DNA of 64,000 nt from Deltaproteobacteria bacterium (GTDB lineage Bacteria > Desulfobacterota > Desulfobulbia > Desulfobulbales > Desulfurivibrionaceae). The stretch lies in contig DUZW01000013.1 in assembly GCA_013349295.1 (NCBI GenBank), positions 1 to 64,000 of the forward strand. Direction: 5' to 3'. Position numbers and translations under genes: made by a program. This document shows positions 27,324-37,537 of this stretch, one piece after another. The notes beneath the pieces were generated by a model. That model saw nothing but the letters and a program-made list of their open reading frames with translations. It ran no database searches and had not been told where the DNA came from. Positions within the stretch are counted from its first letter, which is position 1, and the number at the start of each line of letters is the position of its first letter.

Positions 27324-28072
27324 CAGCCTAGGAAACTCCAGGATTGCACCTCCCTCTGAAGCAGATGATGGTCGTACCGTTTCAGCAAGGCAATAGCCTC
27401 CCGCGTGGCTGTTAAGGAAAAATGGAGCCGGTCCAGCTTGCTTTGATCCATCTCCTGAACCCTGCGCAGCAATTGAATGGTCTGTATGGAAAGTGGCTGG
27501 GCGCTTACCGTGGCGTTTGGCTCGCATCGGCTGCAAAGCAACCCGTTGCGTAAGGGGCTGAAACGGTACAAAACCCCAGACGCACCAAGGACATGACAAT
27601 CCAGGCAGCCTGTCAAATCAGGACGATACCCGACGATATCCAGCATCTTGACATGAAAGAAAATAATCGTGCGGTTGACAGCCGCCCCCGCCAGGCACAG
27701 CCTTTCCAGTGCCCAGACAAGCACCCGAAAAAGCTCTTCATCACTGTCATGCTCCTTGGTCCAATGCAGAACCAGTTCACAGAGAAGTGAGGCTGCGACG
27801 TACAGCTCATAATTTTCCCGCAACACGGGGAAAGGGTTAAGCAACTCGGCCTGATCCAGACGCATCAACGAACTGTGACGGCTTGTGGCAAAATGGATGG
27901 CAAGCAGGGAAAATAATTCAAGCTTGTTAACAAAACGCTTCTTGCTGCGTTTGGCGCCCTTGGCGATGAGCACGATTTTACCATGCTCCAAGGTGTACAC
28001 AGTGACAATCTTGTCAGAATCACCGTGATCTTTAACCTGGAGCACGATGGCCAGGCTTTGCTGCAAGTGCAT
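27323..28072 (-). CDS. recO: DNA repair protein RecO
   Basis: RecO assists RecF-pathway recombinational repair by annealing DNA and loading RecA with RecR. The 249-aa protein has the N-terminal OB-fold (AIVLQVKDHGDSDKIVTVYT) and a C-terminal zinc site (CLDC and CSRC). It is the last gene of the minus-strand run that follows the RodZ-like gene, with a 16-bp gap. Its ribosome binding site is weak. Confidence 0.92.
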   Translation of the reverse strand: MHLQQSLAIVLQVKDHGDSDKIVTVYTLEHGKIVLIAKGAKRSKKRFVNKLELFSLLAIHFATSRHSSLMRLDQAELLNPFPVLRENYELYVAASLLCELVLHWTKEHDSDEELFRVLVWALERLCLAGAAVNRTIIFFHVKMLDIVGYRPDLTGCLDCHVLGASGVLYRFSPLRNGLLCSRCEPNATVSAQPLSIQTIQLLRRVQEMDQSKLDRLHFSLTATREAIALLKRYDHHLLQREVQSWSFLG

Positions 28073-28088
28073 CTCTTATCGCTGAGCC

Positions 28089-29219
28089 TTATTCAGCCGG
28101 AAAAGAAACCCGGGCGCTTTCCATGGACTTGCCGATGGACGGGACCGGCTTGCCGTTTAGGCTAAAGACGACGCCTCCGGCATTCCCGATAAAAAGGGAA
28201 ATCTTTTTTTCCGCCTGCCAGACCGCATAATCCCCGGGCTGGTAAACGGCCGACTTTTTCTTTTCCTTGTCTACCTGCACGGAGAGCCAGGTCGTTGCGG
28301 TGAACTTCGCCTCCAGGACATAATTCTTCCCAGGGGCTTTTACCGTTGAAGACACGGATGAAACAGCCGGAGCAGAAGTCGGCTTGGCCACGTCCGGATG
28401 CTCCTGGTTCTGTCCCGGCTTCTCCTTGGTGGCCTGCGGAACAATTACGGGCTTTGCATCATCTGCTTTTTTTTTAACCCCGGCCCCTGGCCCCCCATCA
28501 ACTTTCAAGGGGTCCACTGCCTGGCCGGTCTTTTCCGGCAAGATCAGGGCCTTCTTTTCGTCTTGCCCAGTTTTTTCAGGACCGGACCCAGGCAGGGAAA
28601 GAGCCGGATCCTCTGCCCCCCCCTGCATCGCGGGCAATGCCTGCTCCGCGCCGGATTCTTCCGTCCCCGGCTCGCCAATCACTGGTGGGAGCGGCGGATT
28701 TTGTTGCTCAACCACGGCTTGAGGAGTCTCTATTTTTGTAGAAATATCGGCTGGCGGGGCAGACGAATTCAAAAAATCAAGAACGAGATATCCGGCAAGA
28801 AAAAGTAGGCCGGCAACAATAAAAAAAACAATGAAACGGCCCATCGGAAAAGTCCGGACCTCGGCCAAATCCTCGCCGGCAAGAACCTCATGGACATTGA
28901 TTTTTTCCGTTGGCCTGACCTCACCATTATTCTGCTCAATATACCAAGCCAAGGCTTCATTGGGATTAAGCCCAAGATACTGCGCATAATTTTTTATAAA
29001 ACCTCGGGTAAACACCTCCGCCGGCAGGGCCTTGGGATTATCTTCCTCAATGGCACGAAGAGTGGAAGCATGAATACGCGTCTTCTCCGCAATTTCCTCA
29101 AGGTTTTTCCCCTGACTTTGTCGATGTCTTTTCAGAAAGCTGCCAAGGGTTTCATCGGATCGTGAATAAACTGCAGATTGGCCGGTTGCTTCATCAACAG
29201 ATGTTGAATCATTGGTCAT
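28089..29219 (-). CDS. RodZ-like HTH/DUF4115 membrane protein
   Basis: 376-aa protein with an N-terminal cytoplasmic HTH (about residues 22-90, LGSFLKRHRQSQGKNLEEIAEKT), a single membrane helix near 128-148, a long Pro/Glu-rich periplasmic linker and a C-terminal DUF4115 beta domain. This is the layout of RodZ, which links MreB to the cell wall; helix-turn-helix proteins of this type without proven cell-shape function are also common. ATG at 29219 chosen for its AAGGG site. Confidence 0.85.
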   Translation of the reverse strand: MTNDSTSVDEATGQSAVYSRSDETLGSFLKRHRQSQGKNLEEIAEKTRIHASTLRAIEEDNPKALPAEVFTRGFIKNYAQYLGLNPNEALAWYIEQNNGEVRPTEKINVHEVLAGEDLAEVRTFPMGRFIVFFIVAGLLFLAGYLVLDFLNSSAPPADISTKIETPQAVVEQQNPPLPPVIGEPGTEESGAEQALPAMQGGAEDPALSLPGSGPEKTGQDEKKALILPEKTGQAVDPLKVDGGPGAGVKKKADDAKPVIVPQATKEKPGQNQEHPDVAKPTSAPAVSSVSSTVKAPGKNYVLEAKFTATTWLSVQVDKEKKKSAVYQPGDYAVWQAEKKISLFIGNAGGVVFSLNGKPVPSIGKSMESARVSFPAE

Positions 29220-29364
29220 AAGAGACATCCCTTAGCCAGAGGTTGTTGGTCAAACAAGAATAAGCCATTACCATTGCAATAAAAAACTGTACTGACTAAA
29301 AGGCTAAAACGTCACCGGCACCGCTGACGCTGCCGTGCCAGGCGATAGTGTTCCGTAACTGACC

Positions 29365-30354
29365 CTAAAGTATTTTTTTAATGTACGCCTGATCACGAAG
29401 CTCTTTTACCCATTTTTGGAACTGGCTGTTCAATGCCTCCTCATACAAACGCTGCCGGATCTGCTCTTTCACTGACTCGTACGAAGCCTGAAGATTCACG
29501 TCGCCACAATTGGAAAGGAGCTTGAAGAACTGATACCCGACAGGTGTCTCCTGAACGGCGCTGATCTGTCCCACCTGCAGACCGAGAATACTTGTTTTCA
29601 TGTAGTCGGCCATTTCCTCTTTTTTGAAGACTCCGATATCTCCTCCATCCTTGGCCGAAGGCAGATCGGAAGATTTACCTGCCAGGGTCCGAAAATCCTG
29701 GCCGGCAAGTGCTTGCTTTCGAGCCTCTTCAGCCCGCAGCCTGGCATCATCCTTTGCCGCCTGAGTATTTTCTTTCCAGGTAAAACCCATCTGCAAAACA
29801 TGATAGGCCTCTTCCTTCATTTTCTGAGCATAATTTTTTTCATAAAATTCACGAATTCGCTCCTCATTCACCACAACCCGTGAACGAATTTCATAGTCGA
29901 TCAGCCTGTCCTGCAACATCTGGCTTCTGATACGTTCACGATAGTCCTGTTCGCTCGAACCCATGAGTGCAAGCTGCTGCCAGAACTTTTCAGGAGTAGT
30001 CTTATTACGCTCGATGATTTTACTGATGGCGGCATCCAACTCGGTATTGCCCACAGAAATCCCCATCTTCTTTGCTCGCTGTTCCACAATGAGCTTATCG
30101 ATGAGACTGGAAAGCATTTCTTCCCTGGCTTTCAAAAGGGTGGCCTCAACCTTGTCCGGCGGAGCCTCCTGGGTAATCCGGCGAAACAACGCAGCCCCTT
30201 CTCGATTGAGATCGGAGAAGGTAATGACATCATCATTGACAATGGCAATGATGCGGTCCACCATCTCAGCCCGGGCAACGGGCAGCTGAAAAAAAACGAG
30301 AAGAGACAAAATTGCAAATAAAATGCGTAAGGAAAATTTCACTGATTCTCTCAT
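29365..30354 (-). CDS. SurA-like periplasmic peptidyl-prolyl isomerase
   Basis: 329-aa chaperone for outer-membrane proteins. It has a signal peptide (residues 1-29, cleavage near ARA), a SurA N-terminal domain beginning MVDRIIAIVNDDVITFSDL, and one parvulin PpiC domain at about residues 185-285 (VLQMGF ... KDGGDIGVFKKEEM ... VGYQFFKL). Only one parvulin domain is present, against two in E. coli SurA. It lies downstream of bamA and mfd, consistent with an outer-membrane biogenesis role. Confidence 0.88.
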   Translation of the reverse strand: MRESVKFSLRILFAILSLLVFFQLPVARAEMVDRIIAIVNDDVITFSDLNREGAALFRRITQEAPPDKVEATLLKAREEMLSSLIDKLIVEQRAKKMGISVGNTELDAAISKIIERNKTTPEKFWQQLALMGSSEQDYRERIRSQMLQDRLIDYEIRSRVVVNEERIREFYEKNYAQKMKEEAYHVLQMGFTWKENTQAAKDDARLRAEEARKQALAGQDFRTLAGKSSDLPSAKDGGDIGVFKKEEMADYMKTSILGLQVGQISAVQETPVGYQFFKLLSNCGDVNLQASYESVKEQIRQRLYEEALNSQFQKWVKELRDQAYIKKIL

Positions 30355-30420
30355 AACCGTTTGAAAATATTTTTTAATCTTAAAAAACTTTATAGGCGAT
30401 AAATCCTACCACAGTCATTT

Positions 30421-33400
30421 TTAAATGTCATCTTCCGCGAGCAAAGCAAGAATTTTTTGCGCACTTTCAAGTGTTTTCTCCGCCAGGACACCAGATTCGA
30501 CCATAACGATCAATCGACCCTCGGGGGTGAAGCGCGCCTTATTTTTGTATTTTTCAAGCAGGAGCATAATCTTCTCCGGAGTTACCGGGGTTTTTTCATG
30601 AAAGGAAAAAACAAGATTTGCCGGCCCCTGTTCCAGCTTGCTGATCCACAGACGCCTGAGCAAGGTTTTCAGAGCCATAACCTCAAACAGGTTGATCGCC
30701 TCCAGGGGAAGTCGGCCGTACCGGTCGGCAAATTCATCCTTAAGATCCATCAACTCTTCCACCTGCTCCGCGTTGCTCAGACGGCGGTAGGCGATATAGC
30801 GCTGCTCTGTCGCTGGGATATACCGTTCCGGGAGAAAAGCCGAAATCTTGAGATTGATCTCAGGCTCTATCTGCTCGGAGGCATGATCCGCAACAGAGCC
30901 TTTTCGCTTCAAGTCAAGAACAGTCTGTTGCAGCAGCTCAAGATACAGATCATATCCCACCGCGGCAATATTTCCGCTTTGCGAAATCCCCAGGATATTG
31001 CCTCCCCCCCGGATCTGCAGGTCACTCATCGCCAGCTTGAAGCCCCCGCCAAGCTCATTGTAATCCATGAGCGCACGCAGACGCTGCTGGGCATCCTTGG
31101 ACAACCCGTCCAGAGAGGGAACCAACAGATAGGCGTAAGCCTGCTCACGGCCCCGCCCAACCCTGCCCCGCAGCTGATAGATTTCCGCCAGACCGAGCCG
31201 GTCAGCCCTGGTGATGACAATGGTATTGGCATTGGGAATATCAAGACCTGACTCAATAATAGTGGTGCAGACCAGCACATCGATCTCCCGCTTGACAAAG
31301 CGGACCATGATCTCCTCAAGGGCCTTCCCCGGCATCTGGCCATGGGCCACGGCCAGCCGGGCCTCAGGGACAAGCTTCTGCACCCTGGCCGCCATTTCCT
31401 GGATGGAGTGGACCCGGTTATGGACGAGAAAAACCTGTCCGCCCCGTTGCAGCTCCCTGACCACGGCCTCCTTGATCACCAGTTCGTCGTCGCGGGCCAC
31501 AAAGGTTTTCACCGGTCGCCGAAACTCCGGCGGCGAGCTGATCACGGAAAGATCCCGGATACTGAGCAAGGAGAGTTGCAGGGTACGGGGAATCGGGGTG
31601 GCGGTCAGGGTAAGGACATCGACCTGGCTCTTGAGCTTCTTGAGTTTTTCCTTATGGGAAACGCCGAAACGGTGCTCTTCATCTATAATCAGGAGCCCGA
31701 GACGCTTGAAGACCACATCCTGGGACAACAGCCGGTGGGTGCCGACAACAATATCAACCCTCCCCTCGCGCACCTCCTGAACAATCTGCTTCTGCTCCCC
31801 AGGGCTGCGGAAACGGGTAAGGCTTTCCACCCGCACCGGAAAACCCTGCAACCGTTCACGGAAGGTGGCGGCATGCTGCTCGGCCAGAACCGTGGTCGGC
31901 ACCAAAATGGCAACCTGGAAATTGTCGGCAACCACCTTGAAGGCTGCCCGGATGGCAACCTCAGTCTTGCCGTAGCCCACATCCCCGCAGACCAAGCGGT
32001 CCATGGGCCGGGCCGCGGTCAGATCGTCGAGAACCTCGTTGATCGCCTTGAGCTGCCCGGTGGTCTCGTCATAGGGAAAGGACTCCTCCATTTCATGGAA
32101 CAACTCGTCCGGCGGCGAAAAGGCATGCCCCTCCACCATGGCCCGCCTGGCGTACAAGCCCAACAGATCCTGGGCCACCTTCCAGACCTCCTCCTTCACC
32201 TTCTCCCGTCGGGCCTGCCAGACCTTACCACCCAGCTTGTCAAGTTTCGGTTCGCTGTCGGTCAGCCCCTGATACTTGCTGATCACCTTGAGCTGATCCA
32301 CCGGCACGTAAAGCTTGTCCTCGTCGCGGTAAACCAGCTGAAAAAAATCGTTGGCTATGCCGCCCAGGACAATATTAACCAACCCTTCGTACCTGCCAAG
32401 GCCATGAGCCGTGTGGACCACGATATCGCCGACCTTCAACTCTTCAAAGCTCACCGCCGGCCTGTTTCGCTGCCCGACTTTCTTTTTACCTGCTCCCAGA
32501 CGAAGGTCACCGAAAAGTTCGCCCTCCGAAACCCAATGCAGCTTTGCGGCAGGTAAATCAAAGCCTGCCGCAAGAGGCGAGTCCACGAGAATAATTTGAC
32601 GTTTGGATGAAACGGCATCCAACACCGGGGCTTCGGCAATGCCAACCGGCAGATCGTATTGCCGAAGCAATTCGGCCATATGCTCCGCATGCCGTCTGGT
32701 TCGACAGGCAAGAAAGACAGCATCCCCGGCTTCAAGCCAGACACGCAGTTGCCTGGCCAACTCGGGCATCATCCCCTGATTTTTGCGCTGCAGCTCAAGT
32801 TGTTGCCGGAGAAGAACATGGTTGCCACAGGGAATCTCCAGGATTTCACCCTCTTCCATATCCGGATGCGCAAAATCATAGAATCGCCCACGCTGAAAAC
32901 GGGTCAACCGGTCAAGCCATTCACCTTCCGGTAAAAATATCCGTTCAGGCGGCAAGACCGGCAGGCAGGCAGCGGTGGCCGCGGCGAAATTAGCGTCAAT
33001 CCTTTCCCGGCAGAGGGCAAGACTTTCCTCTATCGCGGGGGGCGAGGAGAAAAAGACGATGGTATCGTCCGGCAAGTAGTCAAGTACTGTCGACGGAGTT
33101 TCGTAGAACAACGGCAGCAAAAATTCTATCCCGGGAAAACGCAGGCGATTCTGGAGACAATCCTCCATAACCCTGACCCGCTCACCGTCCCAGGAAAAAT
33201 CCCCGGCAAAGGCCCTAAATCGATCGACCAGTTTACGCAACTCCTGCTCATCGGCAGGATAGAGAACATCACTTACCGGCAGGAGAATGATCTCCTCCAG
33301 CTCTTCGACCGAGCGTTGGCTGATGGGATCAAACTTGCGGATGGACTCAACAGTGTCACCACAAAAATCGAGACGGACGGGCATCTCAAAGCCGGTGGGG

Positions 33401-33912
33401 AAAATATCCAGAATGCCGCCGCGCAGGCTGAACTCGCCGACTGATTGCACCAAAGCAGCACCATCGTACCCACAGGCGGTAAGGGAGGCAACCAACCCTT
33501 CCAGATCGGTATCCTCTCCCCGCATGACCAATTCGGCCAGATTTGCAAGGGAAGCACGGGGAAGAACCCTTCTCAGCAGGGCCTCGATGGACATGACCAG
33601 GATAAATGGCTTATCGGCGCTGTGGATCTGAAACAGGGCGGCAAGGCGCTCGGCCACGGTTCGGCTGTCCGGCGACAACGGGGTATAGGGAGGGATTTCA
33701 TGTCCGGGGAAATACAGGACGGGTATGTCGACAAAAAGAGCAAGATCCTGAACAAGATGCTGGGCTGCGGTCTCACTTGGCGCAAGACAGAGAATGGGCC
33801 GCTGCCCGAGCCGGGCGGTACGGCCAAGATGAAAGGCTGGGGCGCTTCCCCGCAGGCCGATGATATTAACGGAACGGCCCTCGATGAAGAGGGCCGCCAG
33901 CCTATTGTCCAT
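30421..33912 (-). CDS. mfd: Transcription-repair coupling factor Mfd
   Basis: 1163-aa SF2 translocase that removes stalled RNA polymerase and recruits UvrA. It has the N-terminal UvrB-like module, the RNAP-interaction domain (VGDIVVHTAHGLGRYEGL), the RecG-like motor with Walker A GDVGYGKTEVA, DEEH box IDEEHRFGV and the TATPIPRTL motif, and the TRCF C-terminal domain. All expected parts are present. It starts 64 bp after the bamA stop. Confidence 0.97.
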   Translation of the reverse strand: MDNRLAALFIEGRSVNIIGLRGSAPAFHLGRTARLGQRPILCLAPSETAAQHLVQDLALFVDIPVLYFPGHEIPPYTPLSPDSRTVAERLAALFQIHSADKPFILVMSIEALLRRVLPRASLANLAELVMRGEDTDLEGLVASLTACGYDGAALVQSVGEFSLRGGILDIFPTGFEMPVRLDFCGDTVESIRKFDPISQRSVEELEEIILLPVSDVLYPADEQELRKLVDRFRAFAGDFSWDGERVRVMEDCLQNRLRFPGIEFLLPLFYETPSTVLDYLPDDTIVFFSSPPAIEESLALCRERIDANFAAATAACLPVLPPERIFLPEGEWLDRLTRFQRGRFYDFAHPDMEEGEILEIPCGNHVLLRQQLELQRKNQGMMPELARQLRVWLEAGDAVFLACRTRRHAEHMAELLRQYDLPVGIAEAPVLDAVSSKRQIILVDSPLAAGFDLPAAKLHWVSEGELFGDLRLGAGKKKVGQRNRPAVSFEELKVGDIVVHTAHGLGRYEGLVNIVLGGIANDFFQLVYRDEDKLYVPVDQLKVISKYQGLTDSEPKLDKLGGKVWQARREKVKEEVWKVAQDLLGLYARRAMVEGHAFSPPDELFHEMEESFPYDETTGQLKAINEVLDDLTAARPMDRLVCGDVGYGKTEVAIRAAFKVVADNFQVAILVPTTVLAEQHAATFRERLQGFPVRVESLTRFRSPGEQKQIVQEVREGRVDIVVGTHRLLSQDVVFKRLGLLIIDEEHRFGVSHKEKLKKLKSQVDVLTLTATPIPRTLQLSLLSIRDLSVISSPPEFRRPVKTFVARDDELVIKEAVVRELQRGGQVFLVHNRVHSIQEMAARVQKLVPEARLAVAHGQMPGKALEEIMVRFVKREIDVLVCTTIIESGLDIPNANTIVITRADRLGLAEIYQLRGRVGRGREQAYAYLLVPSLDGLSKDAQQRLRALMDYNELGGGFKLAMSDLQIRGGGNILGISQSGNIAAVGYDLYLELLQQTVLDLKRKGSVADHASEQIEPEINLKISAFLPERYIPATEQRYIAYRRLSNAEQVEELMDLKDEFADRYGRLPLEAINLFEVMALKTLLRRLWISKLEQGPANLVFSFHEKTPVTPEKIMLLLEKYKNKARFTPEGRLIVMVESGVLAEKTLESAQKILALLAEDDI

Positions 33913-33976
33913 TTCTTGTCTGAGGGAAGAAGGACCCGCCTAAATAAGGCGGCACGATACGAGGTGCCGGCATCTC

Positions 33977-36697
33977 CTAAAAAGCCCCACCAATGCTGAA
34001 ATCCCAAACCCCCTGTTTTTCCCCTTCTTTCGGATCGAGGTTATAACCCCATTCAAGACGCAGGGGACCCATGGGCGACAGCCAACGGAAGCCAAGGCCG
34101 GTACTGTAGCGAAGGTCAGCAACATCCCAGGTTTGCGAATCGGTGTAGACGTTACCCAGATCGAAGAACACCAAACCTTTCAGGCCGATCTCCTTGACAA
34201 TGGGAAAGATCCATTCCACGTTGCCATACCACATTTTTTCTCCACCGATCCTGGAATAAGTGCCATCGGCATTTGACTCCAGAGGACTGACCTTACCGCT
34301 GTCAAAACCTCGGATGGTATTGAGTCCACCCAGATAGAACTTTTCATAAACCGGCAGCTTTTTCTCTTCATTTTCAACAACATAGCCGATCGAACCCTTA
34401 AGATGGAAGGTTGTTTCCCACCACAAGGGATAATACCAACCGGAGGTGGCCTCGTACTTGGTAAAGGCGCTATCCCCGCCCAAGGGTCCGCCCGCCTGCT
34501 TGATGGAATAGGTGGTTAGCCAGCCCTTGGAAGCATCGGCGAGCTTATTCCTGGTGTCCTTGGAAAGACCGACCCGAACAAAGCTTGTGGTCTCAATGTG
34601 CATGGAATCAAGGATAATCTGTGAGGCATAGGGGGAAACATCGCTGAGGGTTGTATCATCATAGCCATACCCCCAACCGAGAGTCCACTTGTTCCAGACC
34701 GGGTAGGCAAAACGCAGGGCCGCGCCGGTGGATTCTTTAGTATAATCGTCGTATTTTCTGGACCAGTTGTAGATATCGTAGCCGAACAACAGCTTGGTAT
34801 CGTTGAGATGGGGCTCGGTAAAGCTGAAATTGTAGCGATTGCTCCGGGAGCTCAGGTTGGCTTGCAGGGAGAGGCGCTGTCCTTTGCCGAGGAAGTTATT
34901 TTCACTGATCTCGCCCATGAACATGAGATTGTCCACCGAGCTGTAGCCCGCCCCGATACTGAAGGTGCCGGTGGCCTTTTCCTTTACATCGACCACGACA
35001 TCCATCAAGTCTTCCTGTACGGTCGGTTGAGGGGTTACGTTTACCTCTTCAAAAAAATCAAGCCGTTGCAACCGTTCGCTGCTCTTTCTGACCGCACTTG
35101 CATCAAGCAGCCCGCCCTCCTTGACCTGCATTTCCCGCCGAATGACCTTATCCCTGGTTCTGGAGTTCCCCTTGATGTTGATCCGGTTGATATGCACCAA
35201 AGTTCCCTGGGCAATCTTGAGGGACAAATCCATGCGTTTGTCTTCTTCATTCTTGCTGAGCTTCGGTTCCACCTCGGCAAAGGCATAGCCGCTTTCCGCG
35301 TAACGGTCCGTAAGGCGCAATACATCATCCCGCAAAATCTTGCGGCTGAAAAACTTTTCTTTACTCAACTCGATCAGACTGAAAAGCTCGTTTTTATCGC
35401 CGACGATGTCCCCTTCGATTTCAATGGTACCGACCCGGTAACGATCGCCCTCCTGAATATCAAAGGTGACATACAGCCAGTCGCCTTCATCGGTTATTTC
35501 CGGTTCGCTGATCCTGGCCTCGATGTAACCGCTGTTGTGATACAAGGAGCCGAGCCGGGAGCGATCCTGTTCCAAAAGATCGCGTTTCAACTTGCCGGAA
35601 TCGGTAAACCAGGAGAGCAATCCTTTTTCAGAGGTGGTCATCTCCTTGCGCAATTCCTTCGCGGTAAAAGCTTTGTTGCCGACAAAACGAATGTCCTTGA
35701 TATACATCTTGACACCTTCTTCGATGTCAAAGGTAACATTCACCTTATCCGGCGTGGGATAGTTGAGTTTGGCTGCGACGTTGGTCCGGTAAAACCCCTT
35801 ATCCTTGTAAAGTTTACGGATATTTTCAACAGAGGCCTGCACCTCCTTGGTGTTGATGATGCTATTGGCCGCAACGCTCACCACTTCCTTCACATCTTTT
35901 TCGTCAAGTTCCTTCTCTCCGTTAATAAGAACCTGGCCGATTACTGCCTTTTCCGTAACCTGAAAGATGACTTCCTTGCCTTTTTCCGTATCGCTCACAA
36001 GAATCTGCACATCATCAAAATACCCCATCTGAAAGATGTTTTTCAGATCCGCCCGCAAAAGTTCCGGGGCATAGCGCTCCCCTGCCTGACTTTTTATCTG
36101 ACGCATGATCGCCCCGGAATCTATGCGGGCATTGCCGGCAACACCAATGGACTGAACAAGAAAATACTGACCCGTATGGGAGAGAATATCGTTGACCATC
36201 TGGGTCATGGATTTGTGCAGCTCGGTCTCGTTATTGCTGACCTGATAATAAAATTTGGGGGGATTATTGCCGAAAATGTCATAAAGGACAAAATCCAGAC
36301 TGAGCTGCTCCCCAAGCTTGGTAATACTGCCGACCGCGACATAGTTGATCGCCGGAGAGGTGATCAAAGGCTTCAGGGCCTCTGCCTTGGGGGGCCACTG
36401 GGCATAACCGATCTTCTGTTGTACTTCTTCCCTGGGCAGCATAACCAACCCCTTGCTCTGCGCAACCTCAAGCAACGTTTTGTCGCTCAAGGCGAGAAGC
36501 TGATCAACCCCTGACGGGGCATTGATCAGGGGCGGGACAATGACGGTATTCGGCTCGTAGCCGGCGCCAAAGACCTCACCTGCCAACGGCAGAAAGCCCT
36601 GCATCATAACAAGGACAAGGGCGGTAAAGATCATTTTTATGGATCCAGAAAAAACGCCGGAGCGCAATAGGTGCCGGACTGACTTGTCTTGTTTCAT
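33977..36697 (-). CDS. bamA: Outer membrane assembly factor BamA with extra N-terminal domain
   Basis: Omp85 insertase for outer-membrane beta-barrels. After a signal peptide come about 120 residues (VIVPPLINAPSGVDQ ... DILSHTGQY) that are not POTRA and look like a TolB-N/FlgO-type alpha/beta domain. Five POTRA repeats follow, then the 16-strand barrel with the IRGF motif (TIRGFDSG) and a terminal Phe (SIGGAF). ATG at 36697 gives a sensible signal peptide (906 aa). Longer starts at 36793 (ATG) and 36808 (TTG) are possible, but a promoter-like sequence covers them. Confidence 0.93.
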   Translation of the reverse strand: MKQDKSVRHLLRSGVFSGSIKMIFTALVLVMMQGFLPLAGEVFGAGYEPNTVIVPPLINAPSGVDQLLALSDKTLLEVAQSKGLVMLPREEVQQKIGYAQWPPKAEALKPLITSPAINYVAVGSITKLGEQLSLDFVLYDIFGNNPPKFYYQVSNNETELHKSMTQMVNDILSHTGQYFLVQSIGVAGNARIDSGAIMRQIKSQAGERYAPELLRADLKNIFQMGYFDDVQILVSDTEKGKEVIFQVTEKAVIGQVLINGEKELDEKDVKEVVSVAANSIINTKEVQASVENIRKLYKDKGFYRTNVAAKLNYPTPDKVNVTFDIEEGVKMYIKDIRFVGNKAFTAKELRKEMTTSEKGLLSWFTDSGKLKRDLLEQDRSRLGSLYHNSGYIEARISEPEITDEGDWLYVTFDIQEGDRYRVGTIEIEGDIVGDKNELFSLIELSKEKFFSRKILRDDVLRLTDRYAESGYAFAEVEPKLSKNEEDKRMDLSLKIAQGTLVHINRINIKGNSRTRDKVIRREMQVKEGGLLDASAVRKSSERLQRLDFFEEVNVTPQPTVQEDLMDVVVDVKEKATGTFSIGAGYSSVDNLMFMGEISENNFLGKGQRLSLQANLSSRSNRYNFSFTEPHLNDTKLLFGYDIYNWSRKYDDYTKESTGAALRFAYPVWNKWTLGWGYGYDDTTLSDVSPYASQIILDSMHIETTSFVRVGLSKDTRNKLADASKGWLTTYSIKQAGGPLGGDSAFTKYEATSGWYYPLWWETTFHLKGSIGYVVENEEKKLPVYEKFYLGGLNTIRGFDSGKVSPLESNADGTYSRIGGEKMWYGNVEWIFPIVKEIGLKGLVFFDLGNVYTDSQTWDVADLRYSTGLGFRWLSPMGPLRLEWGYNLDPKEGEKQGVWDFSIGGAF

Positions 36698-36779
36698 ACT
36701 CTCGATTTCGCTGTGAAGGGACTTGAGTGACCGCCCCAAAATAAGGGGGCGGGCGGGCGATCTGCTAGTTAGTTTATCA

Positions 36780-36808
36780 GAATTATCAGGCATTGGCCCT
36801 ACTGTCAA
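36780..36808 (-). promoter_or_regulatory. Candidate bamA promoter inside the lolD 3' end
   Basis: On the minus strand TTGACA (36803-36808) overlaps the lolD stop codon and is followed 17 bp later by TAATTC. It would allow bamA expression independent of the lol genes. The -10 match is modest. Confidence 0.4.
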
Positions 36809-37521
36809 GAATCTTTGCTTTCATCCCGGGTTTCGTGCAAGCCCCCGTCCCGCAAGGTGAGACAACGGCTCATCCGCCGTGACAGATCAAGGTTATGGGT
36901 CACCATGACCGTTGCCAGGGACAGGGTTTCGCTCAACTCCCGGATAAGTTCAAAAACCTTGAGCCCGGTTTTAGGATCAAGGTTCCCGGTTGGTTCATCC
37001 GCCAGAAGAACCGCAGGCTTCATGATCAAAGCCCGGGCCAGGGCAACCCGCTGCTGTTCGCCGCCGGACAGCTCGCCCACCTTGTGGGTGGAGCGATTCA
37101 ATACCCCGACCCGCTCCAAAAGATATTCCGCATATCCGGCGAGTTCCGAACGTTTTTTTCCGGCAATAAGTCCGGGCAGCAAGACGTTTTCCAGGGCATT
37201 GAACTCCGGGAGCAGGTGGTGAAACTGAAAAACAAAACCAACAGCCTGATTGCGAAACACGGCCAACTGGTCAGCATTTTTCTCAAAAACATTTTCGCCA
37301 CGGTAAAAAAGCTGACCCCGGCTGGGCTGATCAAGGGCGCCCAGGATATGCAACAGGGTTGTTTTCCCGGTGCCGGAAGCGCCGACCACGGCGACCATCT
37401 CCCCGGCGACAAGCCGCAGGTTTACCCCGGCAAGCACCTGCAGACTGCCGTGGGTACTGTATTCCTTGTAAATATCCCGCGCTTCAAAAAAGAAGGGTTG
37501 TTCTGGTGCGCCATTGAGCAT
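36805..37521 (-). CDS. lolD: Lipoprotein-releasing ABC transporter ATPase LolD
   Basis: ATPase of the LolCDE machine that extracts lipoproteins from the inner membrane. Walker A GASGTGKTT, signature LSGGEQQRVALARAL and Walker B LLADEPTGNLDP are intact. ATG at 37521 gives 238 aa, with a GAGGAG site somewhat far upstream. It lies 16 bp after the lolC stop and before bamA. Confidence 0.94.
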   Translation of the reverse strand: MLNGAPEQPFFFEARDIYKEYSTHGSLQVLAGVNLRLVAGEMVAVVGASGTGKTTLLHILGALDQPSRGQLFYRGENVFEKNADQLAVFRNQAVGFVFQFHHLLPEFNALENVLLPGLIAGKKRSELAGYAEYLLERVGVLNRSTHKVGELSGGEQQRVALARALIMKPAVLLADEPTGNLDPKTGLKVFELIRELSETLSLATVMVTHNLDLSRRMSRCLTLRDGGLHETRDESKDS

Positions 37522-37537
37522 GATTGGACAAACTCCT

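Noticed and set aside
36698-36808. N-terminal extension of BamA from TTG 36808 or ATG 36793
   Set aside because: The extension would put about 32-37 residues before the signal peptide and lies over a TTGACA promoter-like element.
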